A stretch of DNA of 53,389 nt from Burkholderiales bacterium (GTDB lineage: Bacteria; Pseudomonadota; Gammaproteobacteria; Burkholderiales; Burkholderiaceae_D): assembly GCA_016200895.1 (NCBI GenBank), contig JACQDX010000049.1, forward strand, positions 1 through 53,389, written 5' to 3'. Below are positions 34,848-43,579 of the stretch, piece after piece. The notes beneath the pieces are model-generated. The model made no database searches and was not told where the DNA came from. It saw only the letters and a list, made by a program, of their open reading frames with translations. The position numbers and the translations under genes were made by a program. Numbering within the stretch: the stretch's first letter is position 1; each line of letters starts with the position of its first letter.

Positions 34848-37040
34848 ATGCAAAAAACTATGCCAAATCAGGAAGCACCCTCTTCAACAACTGTGTCGGA
34901 AGAAATGAAACAAATTCCTAACACCGAAATCAAGACGGTTGCCAAGCAAGTCAAGCCAGCGGCACCGGAATTGTCACGTTCGGTAATTTTCCTGGACAGG
35001 GAAATGTCACAAATCGCCTTCAACTGGCGCGTACTGGCCCAGGCAGAAGACCGCAGTATCCCCTTGCTTGAACGGCTGAAATATTTATGCATCGTTGGCA
35101 GCAATCTTGACGAGTTCTTTGAGGTCAGGGTCGCCAGCCTGCTGGCGCAGAACACGATCGATGGTGAGCTGGTACAACATCCGACCTTTCAGGCCATGCT
35201 CAAGCGCGTCAGTGATGAGTGTCATCAGCTGGCGAAAAGGCAATATGAATTACTGAATCAGGAAATCCTGCCGCAGCTTTCCAAAAAAGGCATACACCTG
35301 TTACGCCATTCCGAGCGCAATGAAGCCCAGCGTGCCTGGGTGAAATCCTATTTTGAACGTGAAGTGCGCCCGCTGCTGACGCCGATAGGCCTGGACCCTG
35401 CCCATCCTTTCCCGCAGGTGGTCAACAAGAGTTTGAATTTCATTGTGTCGCTGGCGGGCAAGGATGCGTTTGGCCGTGGTACTGCCATCGCCATCGTCAA
35501 GGCACCGCGTGTTTTGCCGCGCATCATACGTCTGCCGGATGATCTGTCTAACGATGGCATGGCCTTTTGCCTGCTGTCTTCTGTCATTCACTCGCATATA
35601 GAAGATTTGTTCAATGGTCGTGAAGTCATCAACTATTCGCAGTTCCGCGTTACCCGTGACAGCGATTTGTGGGTCGATGAAGAAGAAGTCAAGAATCTGC
35701 GCCAGGCTCTGCAGGGTGAATTGCAAACCCGTCAGTTTGGTGCTGCTGTGCGCCTGGAAGTAGCAAAAAATTGTCCAGAGAATCTGTCACGCTTCCTGCT
35801 CGAACAATTCTCTCTCGATAGTGACCGCCTGTATCCAGTCGATGGTCCGGTAAATATGGTCAGGCTGGGAGAACTGGTCGACCATGTCAAACAGCCTAAC
35901 CTGCGCTTCGCTCCCTTCTCTGCCAAGGCAGTTGGCAAGTATGCGCATGCTGACATTTTCACTTTACTGCGCAAGCAAGACATATTATTGCATCATCCTT
36001 TCCAGCCTTTCCAGACCGTCATCGATTTCGTACGATCTGCCTCACAAGACCCTAGCGTGGTCGCCATCAAGCAAACGATTTACCGTACTGGCATGAATTC
36101 AGATTTGATGGAATCCCTGATCACGGCTGCCAGACTGGGCAAGGAAGTTACAGTCATCGTCGAACTGATGGCTCGCTTTGATGAAGAAGCGAATATCAAC
36201 TGGGCTGACAAATTGCAACGCGCCGGTGCACAGGTCGTGTATGGCGTGGTTGGCCTGAAGACCCATGCAAAACTAGCGCTGGTGATACGCCGCGAAGAAG
36301 GCGGTACTTTGCGTCACTACGCCCATCTGGGTACGGGTAATTACCACCCGTCTACCACGCGCTTTTATACTGATTTTGGATTACTGACTGCTCATCCGGG
36401 TATGGCGGCTGAAGTCAACGAAGTCTTCATTCATCTGACTGGTTTGACCAAGCCCAAGAAACTTGATTATTTGTGGCTGGCACCATTTGCACTGCAACCG
36501 CAAATCATCAAGGCCATACGCAATGAAGCACGCATAGCGCGTGAAGGCCGCCCTGCCCGCATTATCGCCAAGATGAACGCCCTGCTGGATGAATCTGTCA
36601 TCCGCGCTCTGTATGCCGCATCGGCAGATGGTGTAAAAATTGACCTGATCATACGCGGTGCCTGCGCTTTGCGTCCTGGTGTACCTGGCTTGTCAGAAAA
36701 CATCAAAGTGCGCTCCATCATAGGCCGCTTCCTGGAGCATAGCCGTATCTATTACTTCCGCAATGATCTGGCGCATGACGTATATCTGGCCAGTGCCGAC
36801 TGGATGAACCGCAACCTTTTCCGTCGCATAGAAGTGGCTTTCCCGGTACTGGAAAAGTCATTGAAAAAACGCGTCATTTCTGAAGGCCTGGAACCCTATC
36901 TGAAAGACAATGTGAATGCCTGGACACTGGATTCGGATGGTCGTTACGAACGCAAAAAAACCCGTGCCAAGCAAGTGCGTTTCTGTGCCCAGCAGCATTT
37001 GATGCAAACCCTGGGCTCCTTATCTGAGGTGGAAGAGTAA
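34848..37040 (+). CDS. ppk: Polyphosphate kinase 1
   Basis: A 730-residue enzyme making long-chain polyphosphate from ATP. Conserved parts: FLDREMSQIAFNWRVL, the N-terminal CHAD-like helices SNLDEFFEVRVAS, and two phospholipase-D-like domains. The autophosphorylated His is in GLKTHAKLALVIRREE; VAIKQTIYRTG and LGTGNYHPSTTRFYTDFGL are also intact. ATG 34848 is chosen because the frame's 5' extension to 34794 overlaps the PHO box; later ATGs at 34860 and 34905 are possible. The first 60 residues are variable and Thr/Glu/Lys-rich. It overlaps no gene and is followed after 2 bases by sixA. Confidence 0.96.
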   Translation: MQKTMPNQEAPSSTTVSEEMKQIPNTEIKTVAKQVKPAAPELSRSVIFLDREMSQIAFNWRVLAQAEDRSIPLLERLKYLCIVGSNLDEFFEVRVASLLAQNTIDGELVQHPTFQAMLKRVSDECHQLAKRQYELLNQEILPQLSKKGIHLLRHSERNEAQRAWVKSYFEREVRPLLTPIGLDPAHPFPQVVNKSLNFIVSLAGKDAFGRGTAIAIVKAPRVLPRIIRLPDDLSNDGMAFCLLSSVIHSHIEDLFNGREVINYSQFRVTRDSDLWVDEEEVKNLRQALQGELQTRQFGAAVRLEVAKNCPENLSRFLLEQFSLDSDRLYPVDGPVNMVRLGELVDHVKQPNLRFAPFSAKAVGKYAHADIFTLLRKQDILLHHPFQPFQTVIDFVRSASQDPSVVAIKQTIYRTGMNSDLMESLITAARLGKEVTVIVELMARFDEEANINWADKLQRAGAQVVYGVVGLKTHAKLALVIRREEGGTLRHYAHLGTGNYHPSTTRFYTDFGLLTAHPGMAAEVNEVFIHLTGLTKPKKLDYLWLAPFALQPQIIKAIRNEARIAREGRPARIIAKMNALLDESVIRALYAASADGVKIDLIIRGACALRPGVPGLSENIKVRSIIGRFLEHSRIYYFRNDLAHDVYLASADWMNRNLFRRIEVAFPVLEKSLKKRVISEGLEPYLKDNVNAWTLDSDGRYERKKTRAKQVRFCAQQHLMQTLGSLSEVEE

Positions 37041-37042
37041 TA

Positions 37043-37522
37043 ATGGACCTTATCCTCTGGCGTCATGCAGAAGCAGAACCGGCGACGGCTGAACTGTCTG
37101 ATGAATTCAGAAAACTGACTGGCAAAGGAAATAAGCAAGCGAGCAAAATTGCTTTCTGGCTTGATAGCACGCTGCCTGAAACCTGCAGGATTCTGGCCAG
37201 CCCCACTATACGTACCAGGGACACGGCTGAAGCCCTGATCGCCTGCGGCAGGAAATACAAGGTCATGCCAGAACTTGGCCCGGCAGCTACCGTCAGCGAT
37301 GTATTGACTGCGGCTAACTGGCCCAACAGCCGCGAACCAGTACTCATCATCGGGCACCAGCCCTACCTGGGTCAGGTGGCGGCTGAATTGCTGGGTCATC
37401 CCTTGCAAGAGTACAGCGTACGCAAAGGCAATGTCTGGTGGATCACACAAAAACAGCGTGAAAACGAGATCGTGCAAACCTATCTCAAGGCCATCATGTC
37501 GCCTGATCTGGTGGTTAAGTAA
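37043..37522 (+). CDS. sixA: Phosphohistidine phosphatase, SixA type
   Basis: A 159-residue histidine-phosphatase-superfamily enzyme. The catalytic RHG-type motif is MDLILWRHAEAEPA (Arg-His), with ASPTIRTRDTAEAL as second phosphate pocket and IIGHQPYLGQV carrying the second His. SixA removes phosphate from phosphohistidine on signalling proteins in E. coli. It starts 2 bases after ppk, so the two form an operon under the PHO box. Its phosphohistidine substrate here is unknown. Confidence 0.92.
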   Translation: MDLILWRHAEAEPATAELSDEFRKLTGKGNKQASKIAFWLDSTLPETCRILASPTIRTRDTAEALIACGRKYKVMPELGPAATVSDVLTAANWPNSREPVLIIGHQPYLGQVAAELLGHPLQEYSVRKGNVWWITQKQRENEIVQTYLKAIMSPDLVVK

Positions 37523-37630
37523 GCGTTCACCTGACAAATAAGCAGCTAAAAAATCCGTAGAAATACTGGGGCTCTGCAGCAAATCCCGCTTGCTGTTAGT
37601 ATGTAAGGCCGTCTTTCCCCATAAAGCACG

Positions 37631-38518
37631 ATGAAACCCTCGCACATCCTTGCCGCCTTGCTCGCAGTTATTACCTGGGGCATTAATTTCGTTGTCATCA
37701 AAATCGGTTTGCAAGGTTTGCCGCCTGTGCTGTTCACAGCATCGCGCTTTGTGTTTGCCGCTCTGCCCCTGATCTTTTTTGTGCCCTTCCCCAAGACATC
37801 CTGGAACTGGGTGATTGCGTATGGCATGTTCCAGTTTGCCTTCCAGTTCACGTTTCTGTTTTGCGGTATCAAGCTGGGCTTTCCTGCTGGGCTGGCGTCG
37901 CTGGTCATGCAGTTACAGGCCTTCATCACGATGGGTCTGGCTGTTGTGATCATGGGTGAAAAACCGCAACTCGTGCAAGTGCTGGGAGCCTTGATTGCCT
38001 TGTCTGGCATGGCACTGGTAGCCATTCATCTGGAAGCACAGGCAACCATCATAGGTTTTCTGCTGGTCGTCGCTGGTGCCATGTGCTGGAGTATCGCCAA
38101 TATCGTCACCAAGAAGATAGGGGTCGTTAATCCATTGTCCATGGTGGTATGGGGCTCGGCCATTGCCAGCCCGCCATTGCTGCTGGCATCGTTCCTGATG
38201 GAAGGCATGGATGCCTGGCAAGCTGCTTATGCGCAACTGAACTGGACTTCGATAGGTGCCATCGCTTATCAGTCCTACCCCAATACCATAGTCGGCTTCG
38301 GCATCTGGTCGTGGCTGATGCGCAAATATCCTGCTGCCACCATAGCCCCTTTCACCCTGCTGGTACCGGTCGTTGGTATGGTCGCAGCTTCTATCGTGTT
38401 GAACGAGACTTTATTCTGGTGGAAAATTTGCGCAGGCCTGCTGGTATTGGGTGGTTTGGCATGCAACCAGTTTGGTTTGCGTATCTGGTACTGGTTCAAA
38501 CCAGCTGCAACTATCTGA
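37631..38518 (+). CDS. EamA family (DMT) exporter
   Basis: A 295-residue inner-membrane transporter with ten hydrophobic helices in two EamA repeats (about 1-140 and 148-285). ITWGINFVVIKIGLQGLPP and FCGIKLGFPAGLASLVMQLQA are close to E. coli EamA (YdeD), an exporter of cysteine pathway metabolites, so that function is possible. ATG 37631 lies 108 bases after sixA. Its stop abuts the stop of the converging plcP gene with no space, so any terminator would be inside coding sequence. Confidence 0.9.
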   Translation: MKPSHILAALLAVITWGINFVVIKIGLQGLPPVLFTASRFVFAALPLIFFVPFPKTSWNWVIAYGMFQFAFQFTFLFCGIKLGFPAGLASLVMQLQAFITMGLAVVIMGEKPQLVQVLGALIALSGMALVAIHLEAQATIIGFLLVVAGAMCWSIANIVTKKIGVVNPLSMVVWGSAIASPPLLLASFLMEGMDAWQAAYAQLNWTSIGAIAYQSYPNTIVGFGIWSWLMRKYPAATIAPFTLLVPVVGMVAASIVLNETLFWWKICAGLLVLGGLACNQFGLRIWYWFKPAATI

Positions 38519-39376
38519 TCAGGTACTGACTGTTTCCAGCTCAAGCCCATGTTCCACATGCGCGTCTGCCACTTGTTCCGGGTGGCAGATGTCATGCCAG
38601 GTAACCAGCCTGAGCTCACCCTTGGCATCTTCCACCAGGGCTGACAAGCTCTCTACCCAGTCACCATCATTGCAATACAGGATACCGCCTATGTCGCGGA
38701 TTTCTGGCTTGTGGATATGACCGCAGATAATCCCGTCCAGACCTTTGCGACGCGCTTCATCTGCCAGTGCATCTTCAAATTGCGTGATATAGCTGACAGC
38801 GTTTTTTACCTTTTGCTTCAGGTATTGTGACAGCGACCAGTAAGGCATGCCAGCGCGGGCACGCCAGTTATTGAAGATCTGATTGAATTTCAGAATCATG
38901 GTGTACAGACTGTCGCCGACATAGGCCAGCCATTTTGCGCAGGCGATGACGCCATCAAACCTATCGCCATGCAAGACCAGCATGCGCTTGCCTGCAGCAG
39001 TAGTGTGTACCAGCTCATCCCTGATCTTGATGCCGCCAAAATCGAGGTCAATGAATTGGCGTACAGATTCATCATGATTGCCAGGCACGAAGATGACATT
39101 CGTGCCTTTCTTGGCTTTTTTCAAGACGGTTTGCACTACATTATTATGGGTCTGGTCCCAATACCAGCGGCGCTTGAGTTGCCAGCCGTCGATGATGTCA
39201 CCGACCAGGTACAAGGTATCGGAATCAGTGGCACGCAAGAATTCCAGCAACTTGGCCGCCTGGCAGCCGCTCGTTCCCAGATGCAAATCTGAAATCCAGA
39301 TAGTGCGGAAACGCTGGGTTTCTTTCTTACCGGTTTTATACAATTTGCTATTCAAGAACTGATCGGCTGGTTTCAT
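38519..39376 (-). CDS. plcP: PlcP-type metallophosphoesterase (probable PhoB-controlled phospholipase C)
   Basis: A 285-residue metallophosphoesterase with the full metal set: ISDLHLG, LVGDIIDGW, FVPGNHDE, VLHGDRFD and GIICGHIHKPE. It resembles LpxH-like enzymes but matches better, by my recall of the sequence, the Sinorhizobium PlcP class (FRTIWISDLHLGTSGCQAA, WYWDQTHNNVVQ), which splits phospholipids to diacylglycerol during phosphate starvation. It starts 2 bases after olsB with GGGGAG overlapping the olsB end, so it is coupled to it. A triple PHO box precedes olsB. The enzyme activity is inferred from family and context. Confidence 0.82.
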   Translation of the reverse strand: MKPADQFLNSKLYKTGKKETQRFRTIWISDLHLGTSGCQAAKLLEFLRATDSDTLYLVGDIIDGWQLKRRWYWDQTHNNVVQTVLKKAKKGTNVIFVPGNHDESVRQFIDLDFGGIKIRDELVHTTAAGKRMLVLHGDRFDGVIACAKWLAYVGDSLYTMILKFNQIFNNWRARAGMPYWSLSQYLKQKVKNAVSYITQFEDALADEARRKGLDGIICGHIHKPEIRDIGGILYCNDGDWVESLSALVEDAKGELRLVTWHDICHPEQVADAHVEHGLELETVST

Positions 39377-39378
39377 GT

Positions 39379-40143
39379 TTATTGCTCCCCAGTGCCGTAA
39401 TGGCGTGCGTAACGGTCATCCAGATTCGCCAGTGGCAACATGACGAATAAATCAGCGCTATGGAAATCAGGGTCCCATGCAGGATCACCACATACCCAGG
39501 CACCGGCACGCAGATAACCTTTCAACAGTGGCGGAATACGTGCCTCCGCCGAACTGCTGTCGATTTCATCCAGCGGGAAAGGCGTGTGTGGCGTGACACG
39601 GTATTCCAGCGGCGCAAAATCTGCTGCAGACAAGCCACGATAAATCGCGGCGGCATTCTGGCCACCATCAGTAAGACTGATACTGGCGCAACCTATCAGG
39701 TGTGAACAGCGCTCACGGCGCATATAGGCAGCCAGGCCAGCCCACAGCAACATGATGACGGCACCACTGCGGTAATCAGGGTGGATGCAGGCACGGCCAG
39801 CTTCTGCCACACTATTGCGTATATGCTGCAGGCGCGACAGGTCAAATTCTGTTTCAGAATAATAGCGGCCCAGCTGGCGGGCAGCATTTGGCCCCAGTAT
39901 GCGGTAGGTGCCAACCACTTTCAGGGACTTGGAATCACGTACGATCAAATGATCGCAATGCTCGTCAAATTCATCTTTATCCAGGCCATCTGGATTGGAT
40001 AAAGCAGACAAGCCCATGGTTTCTATAAAGACCTTATAGCGCAGGCGCTGCACTTCTTTCACTTCTTTTGCCGTTGTTGCAAGGCTCAGATTTAGCTTGG
40101 AAAAACTGGGATTAGCATCGGCGGGTATCGTGAGTAATCGCAT
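39379..40143 (-). CDS. olsB: L-ornithine N-alpha-acyltransferase-type GNAT (OlsB)
   Basis: A 254-residue acyltransferase. KEVQRLRYKVFIETMGL is the hallmark opening of the OlsB/haemolysin-like acyltransferase group. RILGPNAARQLGRYYSETEFDLS, EAGRACIHPDYRSGAVIMLLWAGL and HLIGCASISL are further family segments. OlsB links a 3-hydroxy fatty acid to ornithine, the first step to phosphorus-free ornithine lipids. OlsA, which adds the second acyl chain, is not in the window. AGGA lies 7 bases before ATG 40143. It is the first gene of the olsB-plcP pair with PHO units upstream. Confidence 0.85.
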   Translation of the reverse strand: MRLLTIPADANPSFSKLNLSLATTAKEVKEVQRLRYKVFIETMGLSALSNPDGLDKDEFDEHCDHLIVRDSKSLKVVGTYRILGPNAARQLGRYYSETEFDLSRLQHIRNSVAEAGRACIHPDYRSGAVIMLLWAGLAAYMRRERCSHLIGCASISLTDGGQNAAAIYRGLSAADFAPLEYRVTPHTPFPLDEIDSSSAEARIPPLLKGYLRAGAWVCGDPAWDPDFHSADLFVMLPLANLDDRYARHYGTGEQ

Positions 40144-40161
40144 TCATCGTCCTTGTCATGT

Positions 40162-40183
40162 TGTTCGTTGATCCGACGAACGA
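40162..40183 (-). repeat. Small inverted repeat in the olsB leader
   Basis: GTTCGT and ACGAAC enclose TGATCCG. It lies about 20 bases upstream of the olsB start inside the predicted 5' untranslated region. Confidence 0.5.
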
Positions 40184-40210
40184 AGAATAATCAAGGATTA
40201 CTTCAGCAAG

Positions 40211-40239
40211 ATGACAGTACGATGTCGGTTTTATGACAA
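40211..40239 (-). promoter_or_regulatory. Three-unit PHO box of olsB-plcP
   Basis: On the minus strand: TTGTCAT (40239), AAAA, CCGACAT (40228), CGTA, CTGTCAT (40217 to 40211), 7-base units every 11 bases. The middle unit is divergent. Ten bases later TAATCC is in the -10 position but is weak; TATTCT a little further on is the alternative. Confidence 0.7.
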
Positions 40240-40242
40240 GTC

Positions 40243-40286
40243 AAAAAAACAACAATCCCCGCTTGGCATAAACCAGACGGGGATTG
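40243..40286 (-). terminator. Rho-independent terminator of the histone-like gene
   Basis: Arms CAATCCCCG and CGGGGATTG around 16 bases, followed on the minus strand by GTTTTTTTG. It ends the 40383-40862 gene and insulates the olsB promoter from it. Confidence 0.8.
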
Positions 40287-40382
40287 CGGTGGTGAAATCA
40301 AATAAATGCGAGACAAAAGCAATGACAAGGCTCTTTTCAGAGCGCCATCCTCCCGCACTCATTGCATCTAAGAAAAACTGAA

Positions 40383-40862
40383 TTATTTCTCTTTCTTTGG
40401 CCTGCCCGCTTTTAGCGGTGCCAGAGCAGCAATCAATTTTTTCAGGGCAGGCACATCGGTCTTGCCCAACAAGGCAACACCAATACGCAACAACTGGCTT
40501 TTCTTGACTTCAACGCCAGCTTTCAGGCAAGCTTTTTTGACCGCACCGAGGGCCGCATATTCACTTTCCGGCATGGTGAAGCTATCGCGCACCAGCTTGG
40601 CCTTTTTGACCTTTTCTACGGTGACTTCGACCAGAGGCTTGACTTCAACAGCCTTGGCAGCACGTTTGGCTCGCGCCGGATCTTTTACGGGCGCTTTAAC
40701 AGGAATTTTTTCAACTGTTTTGGCTTCCACGGCAGGTTTGATGACTGCTTTTTTCTTTGCGGCCACAACAGGGGGCTTAACAGGAGATTTTTTAAGGGCC
40801 ACGACATTTTTTTCTGCGCCTGCTACTACAGTACTTACTTTTTTCGTTGCTGCGGTTACCAT
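40383..40862 (-). CDS. Lys/Ala/Val/Pro-rich histone-like protein with a conserved C-terminal domain
   Basis: A 159-residue basic protein. Residues 1-85 are low-complexity KKA/KPV repeats like bacterial H1-type histone proteins (KSPVKPPVVAAKKKAVIK). Residues 90-159 form an ordered domain (DSFTMPESEYAALGAVKKA, KKSQLLRIGVALLGKTDVPALKKL) reminiscent of ribbon-helix-helix dimers, ending in the AT-hook-like GRPKKEK. ATG 40862 follows GGAGG, 7 bases away. Probably binds DNA non-specifically through the tail. No neighbour shares its promoter. Confidence 0.75.
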   Translation of the reverse strand: MVTAATKKVSTVVAGAEKNVVALKKSPVKPPVVAAKKKAVIKPAVEAKTVEKIPVKAPVKDPARAKRAAKAVEVKPLVEVTVEKVKKAKLVRDSFTMPESEYAALGAVKKACLKAGVEVKKSQLLRIGVALLGKTDVPALKKLIAALAPLKAGRPKKEK

Positions 40863-41076
40863 TCCAGCCTCCAAATTAGAAAACATGTAAACAATATAAA
40901 CAATTTATTGTTGATATGCAAGGAAGAAGCATAGCCATTAGAAATGACAGGCTCATTACTGAAATTACGGAAACATGCCTTACAGGAGAAATTTCTGGTG
41001 TCATGAGTTAACCCGAGCCAATCCGCTTCCAGATTCCCCGCTTTCCAGCTTTAATTTTGCAGTTTTAATTCTTATT

Positions 41077-42062
41077 ATGATTACACGAAACTCTTTACCC
41101 TTCCCCATAGCTTTACTCATTTTTTCGCTTACCTCTCTCGCTGCACATGCCGAAATTCAGGGCTCAGGCTCTTCGGCTGCAGGCATCAAAAAGATAAAAG
41201 AAAACAGCGTAGAATTTGGTGCCAGCGATGTTGCACTTAGCCAGGCAGATCTTTAAAAAGATATGTTAATACAGTTTCCTTCTGCTATTTCTGGCGTCGT
41301 GCCTGTCATCAACTTGCCTGGCATCAAGACCTCTGAATTGCGTCTGACTGGCGAAATCCTCGCAGGTATTTTCTCTGGTGATATGACACTCTGGAATGAC
41401 GCGGCTATCGCAGCACTCAATCCTGGCATACGTTTGCCGAATAAAAATATCGAAGTCATCGTGCGCCAGGATGGTTCGGGCACGACCTACAATTTTTTTG
41501 ACTACCGTACCTGAGCAAAGTCAGTAAAAACTGGCAATCGAAGTATGGCAGAAACTTTATCATTCCATGGAATGACCATAGCCATTTAATCCAGGTCAAA
41601 GGCAGCGGCAACATTGCTGGCACACTCAAGAAAACACCGTATGCCATCAGTTATATCGACTTTAACTATGTAAGCCAGGAAAAACTTGACTACGCCCTTT
41701 TGCAAAATCGGGATGGCAAATTCACTGCACCTTCAGCCGAAGCATTTTCTTCTACACTCTCGAACAGCGGTTGGAAAACCGACGCCAATTTTGAAAAAAT
41801 GCTGACGGACAAGGCAGGTCAAAAGACCTGGCCCATCACCATGGCTACTTTTGTTGTCATGCAACAGCGTGCCAAGGATGTACAACAAACTACCGCCACC
41901 ATGAAATTTTACACCTGGGCTTTTATGCGTGGAGACCGCTATGTCAATAGCGTAGATTTTGTGCGTCTGCCAGACAGCCTGCAAGCCAGAATATTCAAGG
42001 AAATGACGACAGTCACAGATAAAAAAGGGGAAGTCCTGAACTGGAATTTGAATCCCATGTAA
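41077..42062 (+). pseudogene. pstS-like phosphate-binding protein pseudogene
   Basis: The sequence encodes a second PstS-type protein, broken three times. (1) After the signal peptide the text goes directly from AEIQGSG to SSAAGIKKI, losing about 25 residues that hold the first phosphate loop. (2) An in-frame TAA at 41254-41256 interrupts SQADL and KDMLIQFP. (3) A 5-base CGTAC insertion near 41506 shifts the frame between FFDY and LSKVSKNW. Downstream to TAA at 42062 the new frame is fully open (SGNIAGTLKKTPYAISYIDF, KTWPITMATFVVM). Start ATG 41077 gives signal peptide MITRNSLPFPIAL. No PHO box is seen upstream. Confidence 0.88.
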
Positions 42063-42065
42063 AGA

Positions 42066-42854
42066 TCAGTCTTGCGCCGTGGGTGCAGTCCTGGCCCTGG
42101 CAATGAGTAAAGCCGCAATGGTCAGCAACACGGCAAAGCAGCTGGTTGAACACAGGGCCAGGCGAAAGACGAAAGCTTCTTTCGCCAAACTGCCAGTCAC
42201 CATACTGGACATGCCAAAGGCAAGTGGCAAGGCCAGCAAGAGCGCAGTCAATGCCGTACTGGCAAATAAAATATAACGCCACTGGTCATTTTCTTTGGGT
42301 TCCAGGATGACGATATGCGGTAATTTTTTTAGCCAGCGCACATAGTAATAAGTCAGTCCTGCCACACCCAATAAACTACTCAGATGTTGCAGCACATGGA
42401 AAACACTGGTATGAATACCTGCTACCTCTACCGGTAAGCGCAACACATCGAAATAAGCGACAGCAAAACCGCTTGCATGGGTAAATGCATCCCAGACTAT
42501 ATGGGTCATCGCACCCAGTATCAGCGCCAGCGAAATCCAGATGAATTGCGCGCCCGACAAACTTTGGGGCAACGAAACATGTGCTTGCAATGCCTGCCTT
42601 TGTATTTGCGGCAGCAGGTAGATGAAGTGTGCCTGCATCAGGCGCAAAAACATGAATACTGCCCAGCCCAAAGGCAAACATACCAGCAGCAAACCCGGCC
42701 AGTGATGGGCCAGTGTGGCCAGATCAAAGGCAAAAACATAATAGCCAAGATCAGGGGCAATACTGCCTATAACCAAAGCCATGAGGTTGAAACGCTGTGG
42801 TGCAAGACGACGCAGGGGAAGTATGGCGAGCGGATGGGCAAAGGTCCAGGGCAT
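42066..42854 (-). CDS. DUF4184 family membrane protein
   Basis: A 262-residue membrane protein with about six hydrophobic segments. The opening MPWTFAHPLAILPLRRL and ALVIGSIAPDLGYY, followed by GAMTHIVWDAFTHASGF, match DUF4184; the conserved His and Asp residues recall metal-dependent membrane hydrolases of the YdjM type. The role is unknown. It is the last of four same-strand genes and converges on the pstS pseudogene with a 3-base gap. Confidence 0.85.
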   Translation of the reverse strand: MPWTFAHPLAILPLRRLAPQRFNLMALVIGSIAPDLGYYVFAFDLATLAHHWPGLLLVCLPLGWAVFMFLRLMQAHFIYLLPQIQRQALQAHVSLPQSLSGAQFIWISLALILGAMTHIVWDAFTHASGFAVAYFDVLRLPVEVAGIHTSVFHVLQHLSSLLGVAGLTYYYVRWLKKLPHIVILEPKENDQWRYILFASTALTALLLALPLAFGMSSMVTGSLAKEAFVFRLALCSTSCFAVLLTIAALLIARARTAPTAQD

Positions 42855-42881
42855 GATCAGGTAAAGTCAGGTCGTCAGGTA

Positions 42882-43577
42882 TTAAGCCGAATTCTTTTTA
42901 CAGGGCAAATCAAAATCAACATGATAATGCTCATCATGCCTGATCCAGGCGCTTCCCTTCATAAATTTCAAATGTGCTTGCAAATATGGCCCGCGCGCCG
43001 TGGCAAATAATTTTGCCAGATAAGGTGGGTCAATAATCACCAGCGCCAGCCCCCTGCCTTTGGCTTTTGCGGCAAGGTCAAGCTGATATAAATGCTCAGC
43101 CAAAGCAGAAAAATCTATGCGATAGTCGCCAAAGCGGCCCTGCGCATCAAAATCAATATCATAGCCATATTTGTTATCCGTATTTCCTGGCAAAGGTCGG
43201 GAAACACCCTTGGCATCGATCACTGGCACCATGAAATCGACGGACAAACCATTTTTATGCGTACGGTGAGGCCGCATGCGCCCACCTTTTTTCCAGCCGG
43301 TCTCGCCATACACAAAGACTTTATCATTGGCAGTTTGCTCTAGCTGTTGATAGGCTTGCGTAATAATATCTGCAACAGCGGAATGCACATAAATTCTTCC
43401 CAGACTCACGCCCAATGCGCTATAAGCAGAAAAATTGGGCCCGGATGCAGGCAGGCTGACGCCATCCTCCAGTCGTCCATTGGACACCGTTCCATAGCAG
43501 GTGCTCTCTTTGGCTTGTGCAGGGCAAGCCAATGCCGCAACTACACAGAGTAGCGATAGGCAGGTCAAACTGAGCAT
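42882..43577 (-). CDS. MepA-type penicillin-insensitive murein endopeptidase (M74)
   Basis: A 231-residue exported LAS-type peptidase. Signal peptide about 1-22 (ending CPAQA). Zinc motifs are RTHKNGLSVDFMVPV (H-x6-D) and RHDEHYHVDFDLPC (H-x-H). GETGWKKGGRMRPHRTHK precedes. It should cut D-Ala-mDAP cross-links in the cell wall. ATG 43577 is chosen over TTG 43583. It follows the VOC gene, whose stop lies about three bases before this start. Confidence 0.86.
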   Translation of the reverse strand: MLSLTCLSLLCVVAALACPAQAKESTCYGTVSNGRLEDGVSLPASGPNFSAYSALGVSLGRIYVHSAVADIITQAYQQLEQTANDKVFVYGETGWKKGGRMRPHRTHKNGLSVDFMVPVIDAKGVSRPLPGNTDNKYGYDIDFDAQGRFGDYRIDFSALAEHLYQLDLAAKAKGRGLALVIIDPPYLAKLFATARGPYLQAHLKFMKGSAWIRHDEHYHVDFDLPCKKNSA

Positions 43578-43579
43578 GT

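Noticed and set aside
36944..37714. 256-codon minus frame across ppk, sixA and the EamA start
   Set aside because: It spans three well-supported plus-strand genes and has no recognisable motif.
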